NCBI RefSeq assembly: GCF_000819865.1 | Contig: NZ_CDDF01000011.1 | Span: 240,566-304,565 of the forward strand | Source: Aeromonas eucrenophila | Lineage (GTDB): Bacteria > Pseudomonadota > Gammaproteobacteria > Enterobacterales > Aeromonadaceae | Length of the DNA stretch: 64,000 nt | Direction: 5' to 3' | In this document: in pieces, positions 1 to 9,165 of the stretch | How the letters are laid out: the number at the start of each line of letters is the position of its first letter | How positions within the stretch are numbered: the first letter of the stretch is position 1 | Notes under the pieces: generated by a model | The model's database searches: none | What the model saw: the letters and a program-made list of their open reading frames with translations, nothing else | Told to the model about the DNA's origin: nothing | Position numbers and translations under genes: made by a program

Positions 1-1248
1 CAGCACCCCGATCGCCTGCACGGCACAGGGTTCAGCATCACCACCAAGGACTACGGTACAGGCGCCGTGGCACCCTCGGCCTGCGTCGAGCTGACCAGCA
101 AGGGAGAGATACTGCTGAAGATCAGCGGCATGGAGATGGGCACCGGGATCCAGACCTCCCAGGCCGAGATCGTCAGCCGCTACTTTGGCCAACCGGCCGA
201 CACCATAGATCTCGCCGAAATTGCGCTCTGGGAAAGCTTCAAGCTGGAAGAGACGGACAACCCCTACACCATCTCCCAGGAACGCCAGGACGAGATGCAG
301 AAGAACCCGCGCTGGACCCTGGCCATTCCGCAGGCCTCCTCGGCCTCCATTTCCTCCTACTTCCAGAGCCACGCCACCGCGGCGGCGGCCCGCCTCCTGT
401 ATGAGCAGACGCTCTGGCCGGCGGCGACCGCCATCTGGCGCAAGCAGTACTTCGTCGGTCAGGCCGGCCTGGATCTGGGTCCCTCCAGCGAAGCGAGCTG
501 GACCCCGGCTGGCCTCACGACCCGTGGCATGCCGCCACTGCCGCTCTCTCTGCTGGCGACCCATGCCCACGCCAACGGCCTCATCACAGGGGCCATGGTG
601 CACACCTTCAACCGCTGGGCCTGGGCCGAGTGCGACTTCACCATCGAGGGTCAGAGCAAGCGCCTGCCCATCGATGCGCTGGCGCTGCGCTACGGCGAGG
701 GTGCCAGCAGCGAGAAACGGGCACAGGCCGATGGCAACGGCTATCAGCTGCTCGAGCGCACCCAGGCCCACTACCCCAGCACCAGCCTGAACAACGCCAT
801 GGTGACCTATTACGCCCCCTGCGCCACCCTGGTCGAGATCGCACTGGAGAAGGGCTCGGGCAAGGTGCATATCCTGTCTGCGCACAGCTGGCTGGACGCC
901 GGCCGGGTCATAGTCCCCGAACTGGTGGAAGGCCAGATCCAGGGCGGTCTCGCCATGGGCGTCGGTCATGCCCTCTATGAATACTTGCCACCAGGACAAG
1001 AGGGGCCGGGCAACGGCACCTGGAACCTGAACCGCTATCAGGTGCCGCTGGCCCATCAACTGCCGGTCTGGAACCTGACCCACACCCTGCTGGATCCCCT
1101 CTCCCCCACCGATGCCACCAAGGGCATAGGCGAGGTGGTGATGATCCCCGTCGTCGCCGCCCTGGTCGAAGCCATCTATCAGGCGAGTGGCACCCGCTTC
1201 TATCATCTTCCCGTCACTGCAACCGACATTCAGAAGGCCATCCAATGA
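1..1248 (+). CDS. Xanthine oxidase-family molybdopterin-binding subunit (5' end outside window)
   Basis: This is the C-terminal 415 residues of a molybdenum hydroxylase large subunit; the frame is open from base 1, so the start lies upstream. The family hydroxylates aldehydes or N-heterocycles at a MoCo centre. The family's active-site Glu is visible in KGIGEVV (Glu codon at 1132-1134), and the GLAMGVGHALYE stretch is typical of the MoCo-binding half. The stop overlaps the start of the [2Fe-2S] subunit (ATGA), so the two are translationally coupled. The cytochrome c two genes down suggests electrons leave through a respiratory cytochrome rather than NAD, as in nicotinate, isoquinoline or membrane aldehyde dehydrogenases. 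The substrate cannot be told from sequence. Confidence 0.88.
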   Translation, partial: QHPDRLHGTGFSITTKDYGTGAVAPSACVELTSKGEILLKISGMEMGTGIQTSQAEIVSRYFGQPADTIDLAEIALWESFKLEETDNPYTISQERQDEMQKNPRWTLAIPQASSASISSYFQSHATAAAARLLYEQTLWPAATAIWRKQYFVGQAGLDLGPSSEASWTPAGLTTRGMPPLPLSLLATHAHANGLITGAMVHTFNRWAWAECDFTIEGQSKRLPIDALALRYGEGASSEKRAQADGNGYQLLERTQAHYPSTSLNNAMVTYYAPCATLVEIALEKGSGKVHILSAHSWLDAGRVIVPELVEGQIQGGLAMGVGHALYEYLPPGQEGPGNGTWNLNRYQVPLAHQLPVWNLTHTLLDPLSPTDATKGIGEVVMIPVVAALVEAIYQASGTRFYHLPVTATDIQKAIQ

Positions 1249-1775
1249 TCACCGTAAACATGACCATCAACGACCGTCTCATCGGCCCGATCGACGTGGA
1301 TGACAACACCATGATGATCGACTTCCTGCACGAGTATGTGAACCTGACCGGTACCAAGTTCGGCTGTGGCGTCGGTGTCTGCCATGCCTGCACCATAGTC
1401 GTCGACGGAGCGGATGGCACCAGCGAGAGCGTGCGCACCTGCATCAACGGGGTAGGTCGCTTCAACGGCCAGCGCATACGCACGGTGGAAGGTCACGCCA
1501 AGCGCAACAGCCTCGGCAAGGTGATCGCCCTGAGTCCGGTGCAAAAGACCTTCCTCGATCACTTCTCCTTCCAGTGCGGCTGGTGCACCTCGGGCTTCGT
1601 CAACGAGACCACTGTGCTGCTCGAGCGCCTGCGCAAACAGCCGGTGGCCATGGCCGATCTCGAATCCACCATAGAGGGGGCACTCAAGGATCACGTCTGC
1701 CGCTGCACCGGTTACAAGAAGTATTACGAGGGGGTCAAGGCCATGCTCATCTCGGAGGGGGTAGTACGCACATGA
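1245..1775 (+). CDS. [2Fe-2S] subunit of XDH-family hydroxylase
   Basis: Small iron-sulfur subunit of 176 aa, the usual length for the stand-alone family. It has all eight cluster cysteines: C41, C46, C49 and C66 for the plant-ferredoxin-type cluster (CGVGVCHAC), and C111, C114, C152 and C154 (CGWC, CRC) for the helical-bundle cluster. It passes electrons from the MoCo subunit encoded just upstream. The ATGA overlaps at both ends (1245-1248 and 1772-1775) tie it to both neighbours in one translationally coupled operon. No twin-arginine signal is seen on this subunit. Confidence 0.93.
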   Translation: MITVNMTINDRLIGPIDVDDNTMMIDFLHEYVNLTGTKFGCGVGVCHACTIVVDGADGTSESVRTCINGVGRFNGQRIRTVEGHAKRNSLGKVIALSPVQKTFLDHFSFQCGWCTSGFVNETTVLLERLRKQPVAMADLESTIEGALKDHVCRCTGYKKYYEGVKAMLISEGVVRT

Positions 1776-2989
1776 TGCTCTCCAGACTCACATTCGCACT
1801 GCTGCTTGGCGCAGGCACAGTGCACGGGGCCGAGGCACAGGATCCCCTGGTGGCACAGGGAGCCTACCTCTCCAAAGTCGGTGACTGCGCCGCCTGCCAC
1901 ACCACAGAAGGCGGTCAGAAGTACGCAGGGGGGCTCGGCTTCGAGACCCCCTTTGGCGTCGTCTACTCCACCAACATCAGCTCGGACAAGACCCAGGGCA
2001 TCGGCCAGTACAGCTACGAGCAATTTCGCGAGGTGATGCACAACGGCGACGCCCCCAAGGGACGCCTCTACCCCGCCATGCCCTACACCTCCTATCATCT
2101 GGTCACGGATGAGGACATGAAGGCGCTCTACGCCTACTTCATGCAGACCAAGCCCGCCGCCACCCCGAACCGGGATAACGGCGTCTCCTTCCCCTTCAAC
2201 ATACGTACCGGTCTGCTGGCCTGGAACCTGGTGGAGCACGACGACAGCCCCTTCCAGCCGGATCCGGCCAAGAGCAGCAACTGGAACCGGGGCCGTTACC
2301 TGGTGGATGGGCTGGGCCACTGCGGCGAGTGCCACACGCCGCGCAATGTCTTTATGGGGATGGATCAAGCCAACTACCTCAAGGGCAACATGATCGAGGG
2401 GGTGATGGCGCCGGAGATCACCGCCACCGAGCTCAGGCGCCAGGGCTGGACCCATGACTCCCTGACCAAGCTGCTGCGCAAGGGCTACTCGGTCAAGGGC
2501 AGCGTCTTCGCCGGCATGTACCCCGTGGTCGAGAAGAGCTTCGCCTACCTGACCGACGAGGACATGCACGCCGTCACCAGCTATTTGCTCGACAGCGACA
2601 CCCCGCTGCCGGTGCCGACACCCAAGCCGGTCACACTGGATAACGCGCATCCCGGTTATGCGCTCTACAACAGCTATTGCGCCGGGTGCCACGGCCAGGA
2701 GGGTCAGGGCAAGCCGAACGTGACGCCGTCCATGTACACCAACGCCACCCTGGATCAGAAGACGCCGACCAACACCCTGGCGGTACTGCTGCGCGGGATC
2801 CCGGCCCAGAGCTACAGCCAGACCGAGCGCTTCGCCCCCATGCCAAGCTACGCCAAGGAGCTCAATGAACAGCAGCTGGCGGATCTGGTGAACTTCCTGC
2901 GCCAGACCTGGGCCCACCAGCCCTCTACCCTGAGCGCCGACGACATCAAGGCGCTCAGGCAGGAGATCGTCGGGACGCACGATGAGTAA
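1772..2989 (+). CDS. Tri-haem cytochrome c, electron-accepting subunit
   Basis: 405-residue c-type cytochrome with a signal peptide (hydrophobic core about residues 5-15, likely cleavage after AEA near residue 22). It has three CxxCH haem sites: CAACH (39-43), CGECH (184-188) and CAGCH (303-307). This is the architecture of the cytochrome subunit of membrane alcohol/aldehyde dehydrogenases and of the cytochrome part of NicB-like hydroxylases. The chosen ATG at 1772 overlaps the upstream stop; a second ATG follows directly at 1775. The longer upstream frame lies inside the [2Fe-2S] gene and was discarded. Its likely role is to carry electrons from the molybdenum hydroxylase to the respiratory chain in the periplasm. 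Confidence 0.92.
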   Translation: MMLSRLTFALLLGAGTVHGAEAQDPLVAQGAYLSKVGDCAACHTTEGGQKYAGGLGFETPFGVVYSTNISSDKTQGIGQYSYEQFREVMHNGDAPKGRLYPAMPYTSYHLVTDEDMKALYAYFMQTKPAATPNRDNGVSFPFNIRTGLLAWNLVEHDDSPFQPDPAKSSNWNRGRYLVDGLGHCGECHTPRNVFMGMDQANYLKGNMIEGVMAPEITATELRRQGWTHDSLTKLLRKGYSVKGSVFAGMYPVVEKSFAYLTDEDMHAVTSYLLDSDTPLPVPTPKPVTLDNAHPGYALYNSYCAGCHGQEGQGKPNVTPSMYTNATLDQKTPTNTLAVLLRGIPAQSYSQTERFAPMPSYAKELNEQQLADLVNFLRQTWAHQPSTLSADDIKALRQEIVGTHDE

Positions 2990-3971
2990 CGCCCAGCTGG
3001 AGGTGCTGCGCCAGAGCCTCGCCTGGCTCGCCCAGGGAAAATGCATCTGGCTGTGCAGCATAGTCGACACCTATGGCTCGGCCCCCCGTCCAAAGGGGGC
3101 CCTGTTCGCCACCGACGGCACGAGCCGCAGCGGCTCCATCTCCGGTGGTTGCATCGAGGATGCCTTCGTCGCCATGCTGGCAAGGGGGGAGCATGACTCA
3201 ACCCTGAGCCTGCTGGACTATGGTGCCCATCTCGCCCCCGATGGCAGCGCGTTCGAGCTGCCCTGCGGTGGCCGCATCCGGCTGCTGGTGGAGCGCCTCG
3301 CAGGGGACGAGGCCATGGCGGATCTGGATGAGTGGCTGACCCGACTGCAAGGGGGCCTCCCCTTCGTGCGGGAGCTGCAGCTTGAGCAAGGAGTTCGCCG
3401 CTATCTCGCAGGCGAACAGCTGGATCTGGGCAAGCAGGACGAGCCAGGCAGGGTGCGGCTCGCCTACGCCCAGCGCTGGCGCCTGCTGCTGCTCGGCATC
3501 AGCCAGGTGAGCGAGCAGGTGGCACGGCTCGGCCAGGCCGCCGGGTTCGAGGTACGGTTGTGCGATACCCGTGAGCAGTACCGCGCCGACTGGCACTGGG
3601 GGCCTGAGCAGGGCGGCATAGCCGTGGAATGGTGCGATCCCGAGCGCTTCGTCGAGCGCCATGCCACGGCCCAGAGCGCCGTGCTCGCGCTGGCACACGA
3701 TCCCAGGATCGACGACGCCGGCCTGATGGCGGGGCTCGAGTCCGAGGCCTTCTATCTCGGCGCCATGGGCTCCATCCGTACCAGTGCGCGTCGGCTGGAG
3801 CGGCTGCAGCGGGTTTGTGAGGCGAGCCAGGACCAGCTTGCGCGGATCCATGCGCCGATCGGACTGCCCATCGGCAGCAAGACCCCCATCGAGATCGCCA
3901 TCGCCGTGCTGGCCGAGCTGATCGCCGTGCGCCAGGGCATCACCTTGGAGCGCACCGCCCATGTGGCCTGA
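2982..3971 (+). CDS. XdhC/CoxI-family MoCo maturation protein
   Basis: 329 aa with the two-part layout of XdhC proteins: an N-terminal XdhC/CoxI domain (GSAPRPKGALFATDG, then SGGCIEDAF) and a C-terminal Rossmann-like part (about residues 160-300; YLGAMGSIRTSARR). Family members bind and sulfurate the molybdenum cofactor and insert it into xanthine dehydrogenase-type enzymes. The start overlaps the cytochrome gene by 8 nt. Placement after the structural genes and before a MocA-type transferase makes a maturation role for this operon's hydroxylase very likely. Confidence 0.92.
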   Translation: MSNAQLEVLRQSLAWLAQGKCIWLCSIVDTYGSAPRPKGALFATDGTSRSGSISGGCIEDAFVAMLARGEHDSTLSLLDYGAHLAPDGSAFELPCGGRIRLLVERLAGDEAMADLDEWLTRLQGGLPFVRELQLEQGVRRYLAGEQLDLGKQDEPGRVRLAYAQRWRLLLLGISQVSEQVARLGQAAGFEVRLCDTREQYRADWHWGPEQGGIAVEWCDPERFVERHATAQSAVLALAHDPRIDDAGLMAGLESEAFYLGAMGSIRTSARRLERLQRVCEASQDQLARIHAPIGLPIGSKTPIEIAIAVLAELIAVRQGITLERTAHVA

Positions 3972-4015
3972 GCCAAACCAGTCACTGCATGGACTCATAT
4001 TGAGGAGCCTCCCAG

Positions 4016-4582
4016 ATGCCGCCTGAACGGGTTGCCCTGCTGCTGGCCGCTGGCTTCTCCCGCCGCTACGGCAGCGACAAGCGCCTCGCGGGCTCACCAC
4101 CGCTGATCCTGCGCACCCTCTCTACCCTGCTCCCCTGTCATGACCGCGTGCTGGTGGTACTGCGCCGCGACGACGAGGCGCTGCGCCGCCTGCTGGCGGA
4201 CTCCGGTGCCGAGCTGACCCAGGTCCCCCTCGACGGCGGTCTGGGGGACAGTCTGGCCCACGGTGTGCGGACCTTGTTGAGCCAAGGTCGTCCCATCCAC
4301 AGCCTGACCATAGCCCTGGCCGACATGCCCCACCTCTCGTCCACCAGCTTGCAGGCGATCCAGGCCGCCCAGTCGGGCCTGGAGATAGTGCGTCCCCTTC
4401 ACCTGGGACAACCCGGCCACCCCGTCAGCTTCCCCGCCGACCTGCTGCCCGAGCTCGCCAACATCGGTGGTGAGCAGGGAGCGCAGAGCATAGTGGCGCG
4501 TCACAAGACGCGCCTGCGCTGCCTGCCACTCAACGATCCCGGCTGCGTGCAAGACATCGACTGGCCAAGCGACCCGCTCTGA
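4016..4582 (+). CDS. mocA: MocA-like molybdenum cofactor nucleotidyltransferase
   Basis: 188 aa with the nucleotidyltransferase signature at the N-terminus, LLAAGFSRRYGSDKRL, and a later ALADMPHLS motif (metal/nucleotide-binding Asp). MocA attaches CMP to molybdopterin to make the MCD cofactor used by xanthine dehydrogenase-family enzymes, and MobA is its GTP-using paralogue. MocA is preferred because the gene ends a hydroxylase operon and follows xdhC. A GAGGAG ribosome-binding site (4002-4007) sits 8 nt from the ATG. The 44-nt gap to xdhC holds no terminator, so it is probably the last gene of the same transcript. Confidence 0.85.
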   Translation: MPPERVALLLAAGFSRRYGSDKRLAGSPPLILRTLSTLLPCHDRVLVVLRRDDEALRRLLADSGAELTQVPLDGGLGDSLAHGVRTLLSQGRPIHSLTIALADMPHLSSTSLQAIQAAQSGLEIVRPLHLGQPGHPVSFPADLLPELANIGGEQGAQSIVARHKTRLRCLPLNDPGCVQDIDWPSDPL

Positions 4583-4671
4583 CCCACCGACCTCTCCTTT
4601 ATTGGCAGTTGCTCTCACTGCCAAAGGCCAATTTAATCGATATTCCCACCAATAAATTGCCGTGCTACAGA

Positions 4672-4698
4672 TAAAAAAAGCCCCGCACGAGGCGGGGT
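4672..4698 (-). terminator. Intrinsic terminator downstream of the GH20 gene
   Basis: Minus-strand hairpin with stem CCCCGC/GCGGGG and a 5-nt loop, followed on that strand by seven T residues. It lies 135 nt past the hexosaminidase stop codon and lacks a T-run on the plus side, so it serves the minus-strand gene. Confidence 0.8.
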
Positions 4699-4756
4699 CA
4701 CAAGTAATGAAAAACAGACAATACACACACACAACAAAGGTTCACACGCACAGTCA

Positions 4757-4814
4757 ACCTTTCCCAAACCCGATGACACCTCGGCCTTGGGAAAGGTGGG
4801 TCTTGCGACCCACC
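4757..4814 (-). repeat. Two overlapping hairpins in the 3' untranslated region of the GH20 gene
   Basis: One inverted repeat pairs 4757-4767 with 4787-4797 (11 bp, ACCTTTCCCAA arm). A second pairs 4795-4802 with 4807-4814 (8 bp) and, on the minus strand, closes with a GCAA tetraloop. They share bases 4795-4797, so they compete at their base. Both are transcribed after the stop codon and before the intrinsic terminator. Function unknown; they may protect the mRNA 3' end. Confidence 0.6.
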
Positions 4815-4832
4815 CTGTGCTCATGACAACTA

Positions 4833-7496
4833 TCAGTTCAGTTCGGTGACGCGGCTGCTGCGCTTGCCATCGAAGCTGGTGGTACGCAGGTAGACCTTGC
4901 CCGTCACGCTCGGCTTGGCCGCGGCGTCATAGGCGGTCCAGGTCTTGCCATCCAGGCTGTACTGGATGGGCAGGCCCGGCAGATCCACGTTCGCTTCCAG
5001 CACGCCGTTGACCAGCTTGGCACCCGGTACGGAGAGGCGGTATTCCACCCCGGCCTGATCCAGCTTCGGCAGTTGGCGCTGACCCAGCAGGTTGGCGAAC
5101 TGGTTCCACTCCTTGGCCAGGGTCGCCTTGTTGACGAACTTGGTCTCGCCGGAGAACTCGCGGCCCTTCACGTACGGCAGCTCGAAGCCACCCTGGTGCC
5201 AGGCACGCTCGGCCACCGAGAAGATGCGCGGGTAGACCATGTACTCATACTGGGCGTCGGTGCGCACCGTCTCGCTCCACAGCTGGCCGGACATGCCCTT
5301 GAACTTGACGGCATCCTGGTCACCCTTGGCGACGAAGTGGTTGCCATCGCGGTCAACCGAGGTCTCGGCGTTCTGCGGCAGGTTCTCAGGGGCGAAGGCG
5401 AACACCTTGCGGGTGTCGTTGAAGCGGGTCGCCCAGTAGTAGCCACGCTCGGCCGGGTGTACCTCGTTCGGGAAGTCGAAGTAGAGGTAATCCGGGTTGG
5501 AGAGCACTACGTCATAACCGTTGTGCGCCCACTTCATCGCCTCGTTGAAGCCACCCCAGTAGAGGGTTTCCCAGAAGTTGACCCGGGTCTTGTCGGTGGC
5601 GAAGACGCCGGCATTCTTGGCGTACTTCAGACCATCTTCCCACGCCTGCAGGGTGGAGAAGCCGTGGCCCTTGACCATCTCGCTCACTTCCTTGGCGAAG
5701 TAAACCGGCAGCTCGGCCACGTCCTTGATCTTGCCATCGGCAATCATCTTCTGGCACATGGGGGACTTGCCAAACGGCTTGTCCTGCTTGCTCCAGTCGG
5801 TGTTGCCCTTCCAGGCCACCAGCTCTTCTTTCTTGGTGGTGGCCGGATCCTGATAGCCACCGCCCAGCATGATGTTTTTGGCCTCATCACCACCGTAGTG
5901 CCAGGCGGTCAGCGGCTGACCGGCGGCCTGGTGCATCTGGGCCACTTCATCCATCACCTTGGCGACGAAGGTGGCGGCACCCGGCTGACAAGGATTGATG
6001 AAGGACATCTTGTCGTAGAACTGCACCGAGGTGACGTTGGAGGTATCCGCCGGGTCGGTCAGACGATACTGGTTGGCTTCGGCTTCTTTACCCTCGGCCA
6101 TCAGCCGCTTGTAACGCGCCTCCATGGAGACCACGGCGGCACGGGCGTGCGCCGGCATGTTGATCTCGGGCACCACGGTCACGCCGCGCGCCTTGGCGTA
6201 GCGCACCAGCTCGATGTAATCGTTCTTGCTGTAGAAACCGGTGCCCTGGTTGTCGCTGCCCGGGCCTGAACCCAGCTGCGGCAGTATGCACTTGGTCTCG
6301 GACAGATCGTGGCAACGCTCGCTACCGACCTCGGTCAGCTCCGGCAGGCCCGGGATCTCGAGGCGCCAGCCTTCATCGTTGGTCAGACCCAGATGCAGCA
6401 CGTTGAGCTTGGTGGCGGACATCTGATCGATCAGCTTGTGCAGGGTTTGTGGGCTTCTGAAATGACGGGCCACGTCGGTCTGCATGCCACGGTATTCGAA
6501 GCGCGGCGCATCCTCGACGCTCATCTGGCTGACCAGCTTGTCGTCGACTCCCAGCAGGGAGATCAGGGATTGTGCGCCCCAGAAGGCCCCCTCGATATCC
6601 TTGCCCTGAATGACGGTGCCCTTCTGGCCTATGGTCATGTCATAACCTTCGGCCTGCTTGACCTTGCTGCCGAGCTTGATGGTGACCGGGTAGCCGGTGT
6701 CGGAGAGGGTGACACCCAGCTTGGTCAATTCAGCCTTGATGACCTCGGCACGATCGCTTGGCAAGTCCAGCGCATTGAGCTTGATGCTGGAGAAGTCCAC
6801 CTGCGGGCCCGCTTTCACCACCTGCTTGTAGGGGGTCGGCAGGATGCGATCGTCTATCTGTTTGGCCGGCAGCAGGCTGCTGGTCTGGTTCGCGTCGAAG
6901 CGAGTCTCGCTGGTCATCAGGATGTTGTTGTCATCCTTGGTGCGCTTCCAGCCGTCGGCCGGCATCGGCTTCTCGTAGGTGGTGGCGTCGTTGATGTTGC
7001 TCATGCTGGCGAGCACCTTGGGTTCGGTACCCTCGGCGGTCACATACCAGCTCGGCATGATGTCGCTTTCAAACAGTACCCAATATTCCACCACCAGCGG
7101 CACTTCGACGGTGGCATCCTTGGCAAAGCCCTGGAACTTGTCGGTCGGGCTCATCCGGTAGAGATCACCGGTCAGGTGGGTGATGGTGAACTGGTCGTTG
7201 TCGACCCGCTGGATGCGGCGGATGGAGGATACATAGATGCTCCAGTCCTTGGAGGTCACGTCGGCACCTGTGTTGGTCAGGTGCAGCTTGGCAACCCCGC
7301 AACTCGCCCATTCGGAGCCGAGCGCCTGGCAATCCAGGCCTGCGCCGGCACCGTCGTTGGTGACGACTTCGTACTTGACGACCAGGTTATTGGCGAGGGA
7401 ATCCACCACGGCTTGCTTGGCGGCATCGGCTGCCTGCACTTGGGTGGCACAAATAGTAGACATGGCAATGGCTAACAGAGAATGTTTCAAGTTCAT
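4833..7496 (-). CDS. chb: Secreted GH20 beta-N-acetylhexosaminidase (chitobiase)
   Basis: 887 aa with a signal peptide (hydrophobic core about 5-16, cleavage near residue 22, VQA-AD). The layout matches Serratia chitobiase: an N-terminal carbohydrate-binding CHB_HEX domain, a GH20b domain (about 215-330), the catalytic TIM barrel (about 335-770) and a C-terminal immunoglobulin-like domain. The catalytic Asp-Glu pair is D537-E538 in HYGGDEAKN, close to D539-E540 of the Serratia enzyme. It removes terminal GlcNAc from chitobiose and chito-oligosaccharides. It lies downstream of nagE on the same strand, so it supplies GlcNAc for PTS uptake. There is no lipobox, so periplasmic or secreted rather than lipid-anchored. 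Confidence 0.95.
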   Translation of the reverse strand: MNLKHSLLAIAMSTICATQVQAADAAKQAVVDSLANNLVVKYEVVTNDGAGAGLDCQALGSEWASCGVAKLHLTNTGADVTSKDWSIYVSSIRRIQRVDNDQFTITHLTGDLYRMSPTDKFQGFAKDATVEVPLVVEYWVLFESDIMPSWYVTAEGTEPKVLASMSNINDATTYEKPMPADGWKRTKDDNNILMTSETRFDANQTSSLLPAKQIDDRILPTPYKQVVKAGPQVDFSSIKLNALDLPSDRAEVIKAELTKLGVTLSDTGYPVTIKLGSKVKQAEGYDMTIGQKGTVIQGKDIEGAFWGAQSLISLLGVDDKLVSQMSVEDAPRFEYRGMQTDVARHFRSPQTLHKLIDQMSATKLNVLHLGLTNDEGWRLEIPGLPELTEVGSERCHDLSETKCILPQLGSGPGSDNQGTGFYSKNDYIELVRYAKARGVTVVPEINMPAHARAAVVSMEARYKRLMAEGKEAEANQYRLTDPADTSNVTSVQFYDKMSFINPCQPGAATFVAKVMDEVAQMHQAAGQPLTAWHYGGDEAKNIMLGGGYQDPATTKKEELVAWKGNTDWSKQDKPFGKSPMCQKMIADGKIKDVAELPVYFAKEVSEMVKGHGFSTLQAWEDGLKYAKNAGVFATDKTRVNFWETLYWGGFNEAMKWAHNGYDVVLSNPDYLYFDFPNEVHPAERGYYWATRFNDTRKVFAFAPENLPQNAETSVDRDGNHFVAKGDQDAVKFKGMSGQLWSETVRTDAQYEYMVYPRIFSVAERAWHQGGFELPYVKGREFSGETKFVNKATLAKEWNQFANLLGQRQLPKLDQAGVEYRLSVPGAKLVNGVLEANVDLPGLPIQYSLDGKTWTAYDAAAKPSVTGKVYLRTTSFDGKRSSRVTELN

Positions 7497-7549
7497 AACT
7501 GCTGCTCTCGTTTGAAGTAAAGGTTGGATTTTCTTGGCTTTTTTTATAT

Positions 7550-7569
7550 GGGGCCCCTAGGCGGGGCCC
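7550..7569. repeat. GC-rich hairpin between nagE and the hexosaminidase gene
   Basis: Seven-bp stem GGGCCCC/GGGGCCC around a 5-nt loop. On the minus strand it is not followed by a T-run, so it is not a standard intrinsic terminator for nagE. It may be a processing site or partial terminator between two co-oriented genes. Confidence 0.5.
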
Positions 7570-7617
7570 TCAGTTATGTCAACAATGGACTTAGACTTGA
7601 GGCGAGCTTGCGCTCTA

Positions 7618-9072
7618 TTAACGCAGGGCTTTCATTTCACCGGCGATGATTTCGGCCAAGGGGCCCAGAATCACCTGCAGGTTTTGCTCACCGAGCTTGA
7701 CCACACCGGCCGCGCCCAGGGCTTTGAGCTTGCGCTCATCGACGATGCTGCGATCCTTCAGGGTCAGACGCAGACGAGTGATGCAGGCATCGATGGTGAC
7801 CAGGTTCTCTTGGCCGCCCAGCACTTCCAGATACTGGCGAGCCAGTTCGGTGCGGTCGGTAGTCTGAGCCTGTACCGGCACGGCTTCGTCATCTTCGCGA
7901 CCCGGGGTTTTCAGGTTGAACTTGACGATCACGGCGCGGAAGATAGCGTAATAGAGACCGAAGAACACCAGGCCCTGTACCAGCAGCATGTACCACTGGG
8001 TTGCCAGCGGGTTGCGGCTGGAGAGCACCATATCCACCAGACCGGCACTGAAGCCGAAGCCAGCGATCCAGTGCATGCTGGAGGCGATGAACACGGAGAT
8101 ACCGGTCAGCAGGGCGTGGATGACATAGAGCACCGGCGCCACGAACATGAAGGAGAACTCGAGCGGCTCGGTCACACCGGTGAAGAAGGCGGCAAAGGCG
8201 GCTGCGATCATGATGGATGCAACTTTCTCTTTGTGCTCTTTCTTGGCGGAGTGGTAGATGGCCAAGGCGGCGCCTGGCAGACCGAACATCATGATCGGGA
8301 AGAAGCCAGCCTGATACATGCCGGTGGTGCCGATAACGGCCTTGCCAGCATCGATGGAACTTTGACCACCCAGGAAGTTCGGGATGTCGTTGATGCCAGC
8401 CACGTCAAACCAGAACACGGAGTTCAGGGCGTGGTGCAGACCCACCGGGATCAGCAGACGGTTGAAGAAGGCGTAGATGCCCGCACCGGTGGAGCCCATG
8501 CTGACGATGGATTCGCCGAAGCTCACCAGGCCACCATAGATAACCGGCCAGACCGCCATCAGGATGAAGGAGACCACGATCATCACCACGGAGGTCACGA
8601 TCGGCACCAGACGACGACCGGAGAAGAAGGCCAGCGCCTTGTGCAGCTCGACGCTGCTGAAGCGGTTATACAGCTCGGCAGCGATGACACCACAGAGGAT
8701 ACCGACAAACTGGTTGCTGATCTTGGCAAAGGCAGCCGGAACCTGATCGGCCGGGATACCCTTGATCTGGGCAACTGCGCCCGGGCTCAGCAGGGTGGTG
8801 ACTACCAGGAAACCGACCAGACCGGCCAGCGCGGCAGAACCATCTTTATCCTTGGACATGCCATAGGCGACGCCCACCGCGAACAGCACGGGCATGCTGT
8901 CGATGATGGCGGCACCCGCCTTGATCAGGAATGCTGCGACAGGACTGCCGCCGCCCCAACCGTTCGGGTCAATCCAATAGCCAATCCCCATCAGGATCGC
9001 TGCGGCAGGCAATACCGCTACCGGCACCATCAGGGCACGGCCGATCTTTTGCAAATAACCGAGAATGTTCAC
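7618..9072 (-). CDS. nagE: N-acetylglucosamine-specific PTS EIICB
   Basis: 484-aa membrane permease. The EIIC domain (about 1-385, about ten hydrophobic segments, TEPLEF motif at 302-307) is followed by a short linker and an EIIB domain whose phosphorylated cysteine is C430 in DACITRLRL. It imports GlcNAc as GlcNAc-6-phosphate. The E. coli NagE carries a third EIIA domain (648 aa in total); this protein ends after EIIB, so phosphate must come from a separate glucose-type EIIA. It is divergent from nagBAC across a 271-bp control region, and the hexosaminidase gene follows on the same strand. Confidence 0.93.
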   Translation of the reverse strand: MNILGYLQKIGRALMVPVAVLPAAAILMGIGYWIDPNGWGGGSPVAAFLIKAGAAIIDSMPVLFAVGVAYGMSKDKDGSAALAGLVGFLVVTTLLSPGAVAQIKGIPADQVPAAFAKISNQFVGILCGVIAAELYNRFSSVELHKALAFFSGRRLVPIVTSVVMIVVSFILMAVWPVIYGGLVSFGESIVSMGSTGAGIYAFFNRLLIPVGLHHALNSVFWFDVAGINDIPNFLGGQSSIDAGKAVIGTTGMYQAGFFPIMMFGLPGAALAIYHSAKKEHKEKVASIMIAAAFAAFFTGVTEPLEFSFMFVAPVLYVIHALLTGISVFIASSMHWIAGFGFSAGLVDMVLSSRNPLATQWYMLLVQGLVFFGLYYAIFRAVIVKFNLKTPGREDDEAVPVQAQTTDRTELARQYLEVLGGQENLVTIDACITRLRLTLKDRSIVDERKLKALGAAGVVKLGEQNLQVILGPLAEIIAGEMKALR

Positions 9073-9136
9073 GGTTCCTCTCCTTAGTTGATGTTTTTTT
9101 AGAAATTAAGTGCTTATCACGTTCGACGCATAAGCC

Positions 9137-9149
9137 ATCAAGGCTTGAT
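9137..9149. repeat. 13-bp palindrome in the nagE-nagB control region
   Basis: A perfect inverted repeat, ATCAAGGCTTGAT, 65 bp upstream of nagE and outside the two NagC-like sites. No regulator is assigned. Confidence 0.4.
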
Positions 9150-9165
9150 TGGCAGTCTATGGGTT

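Noticed and set aside
7618-9072. nagE as a gene truncated for its EIIA domain
   Set aside because: It ends cleanly after EIIB with a normal stop; EIICB forms of GlcNAc permeases using a separate EIIA are common, so it is likely intact.
7576-9087. 503-aa plus-strand open frame opposite nagE
   Set aside because: Antisense shadow; NagE on the minus strand has all family motifs.
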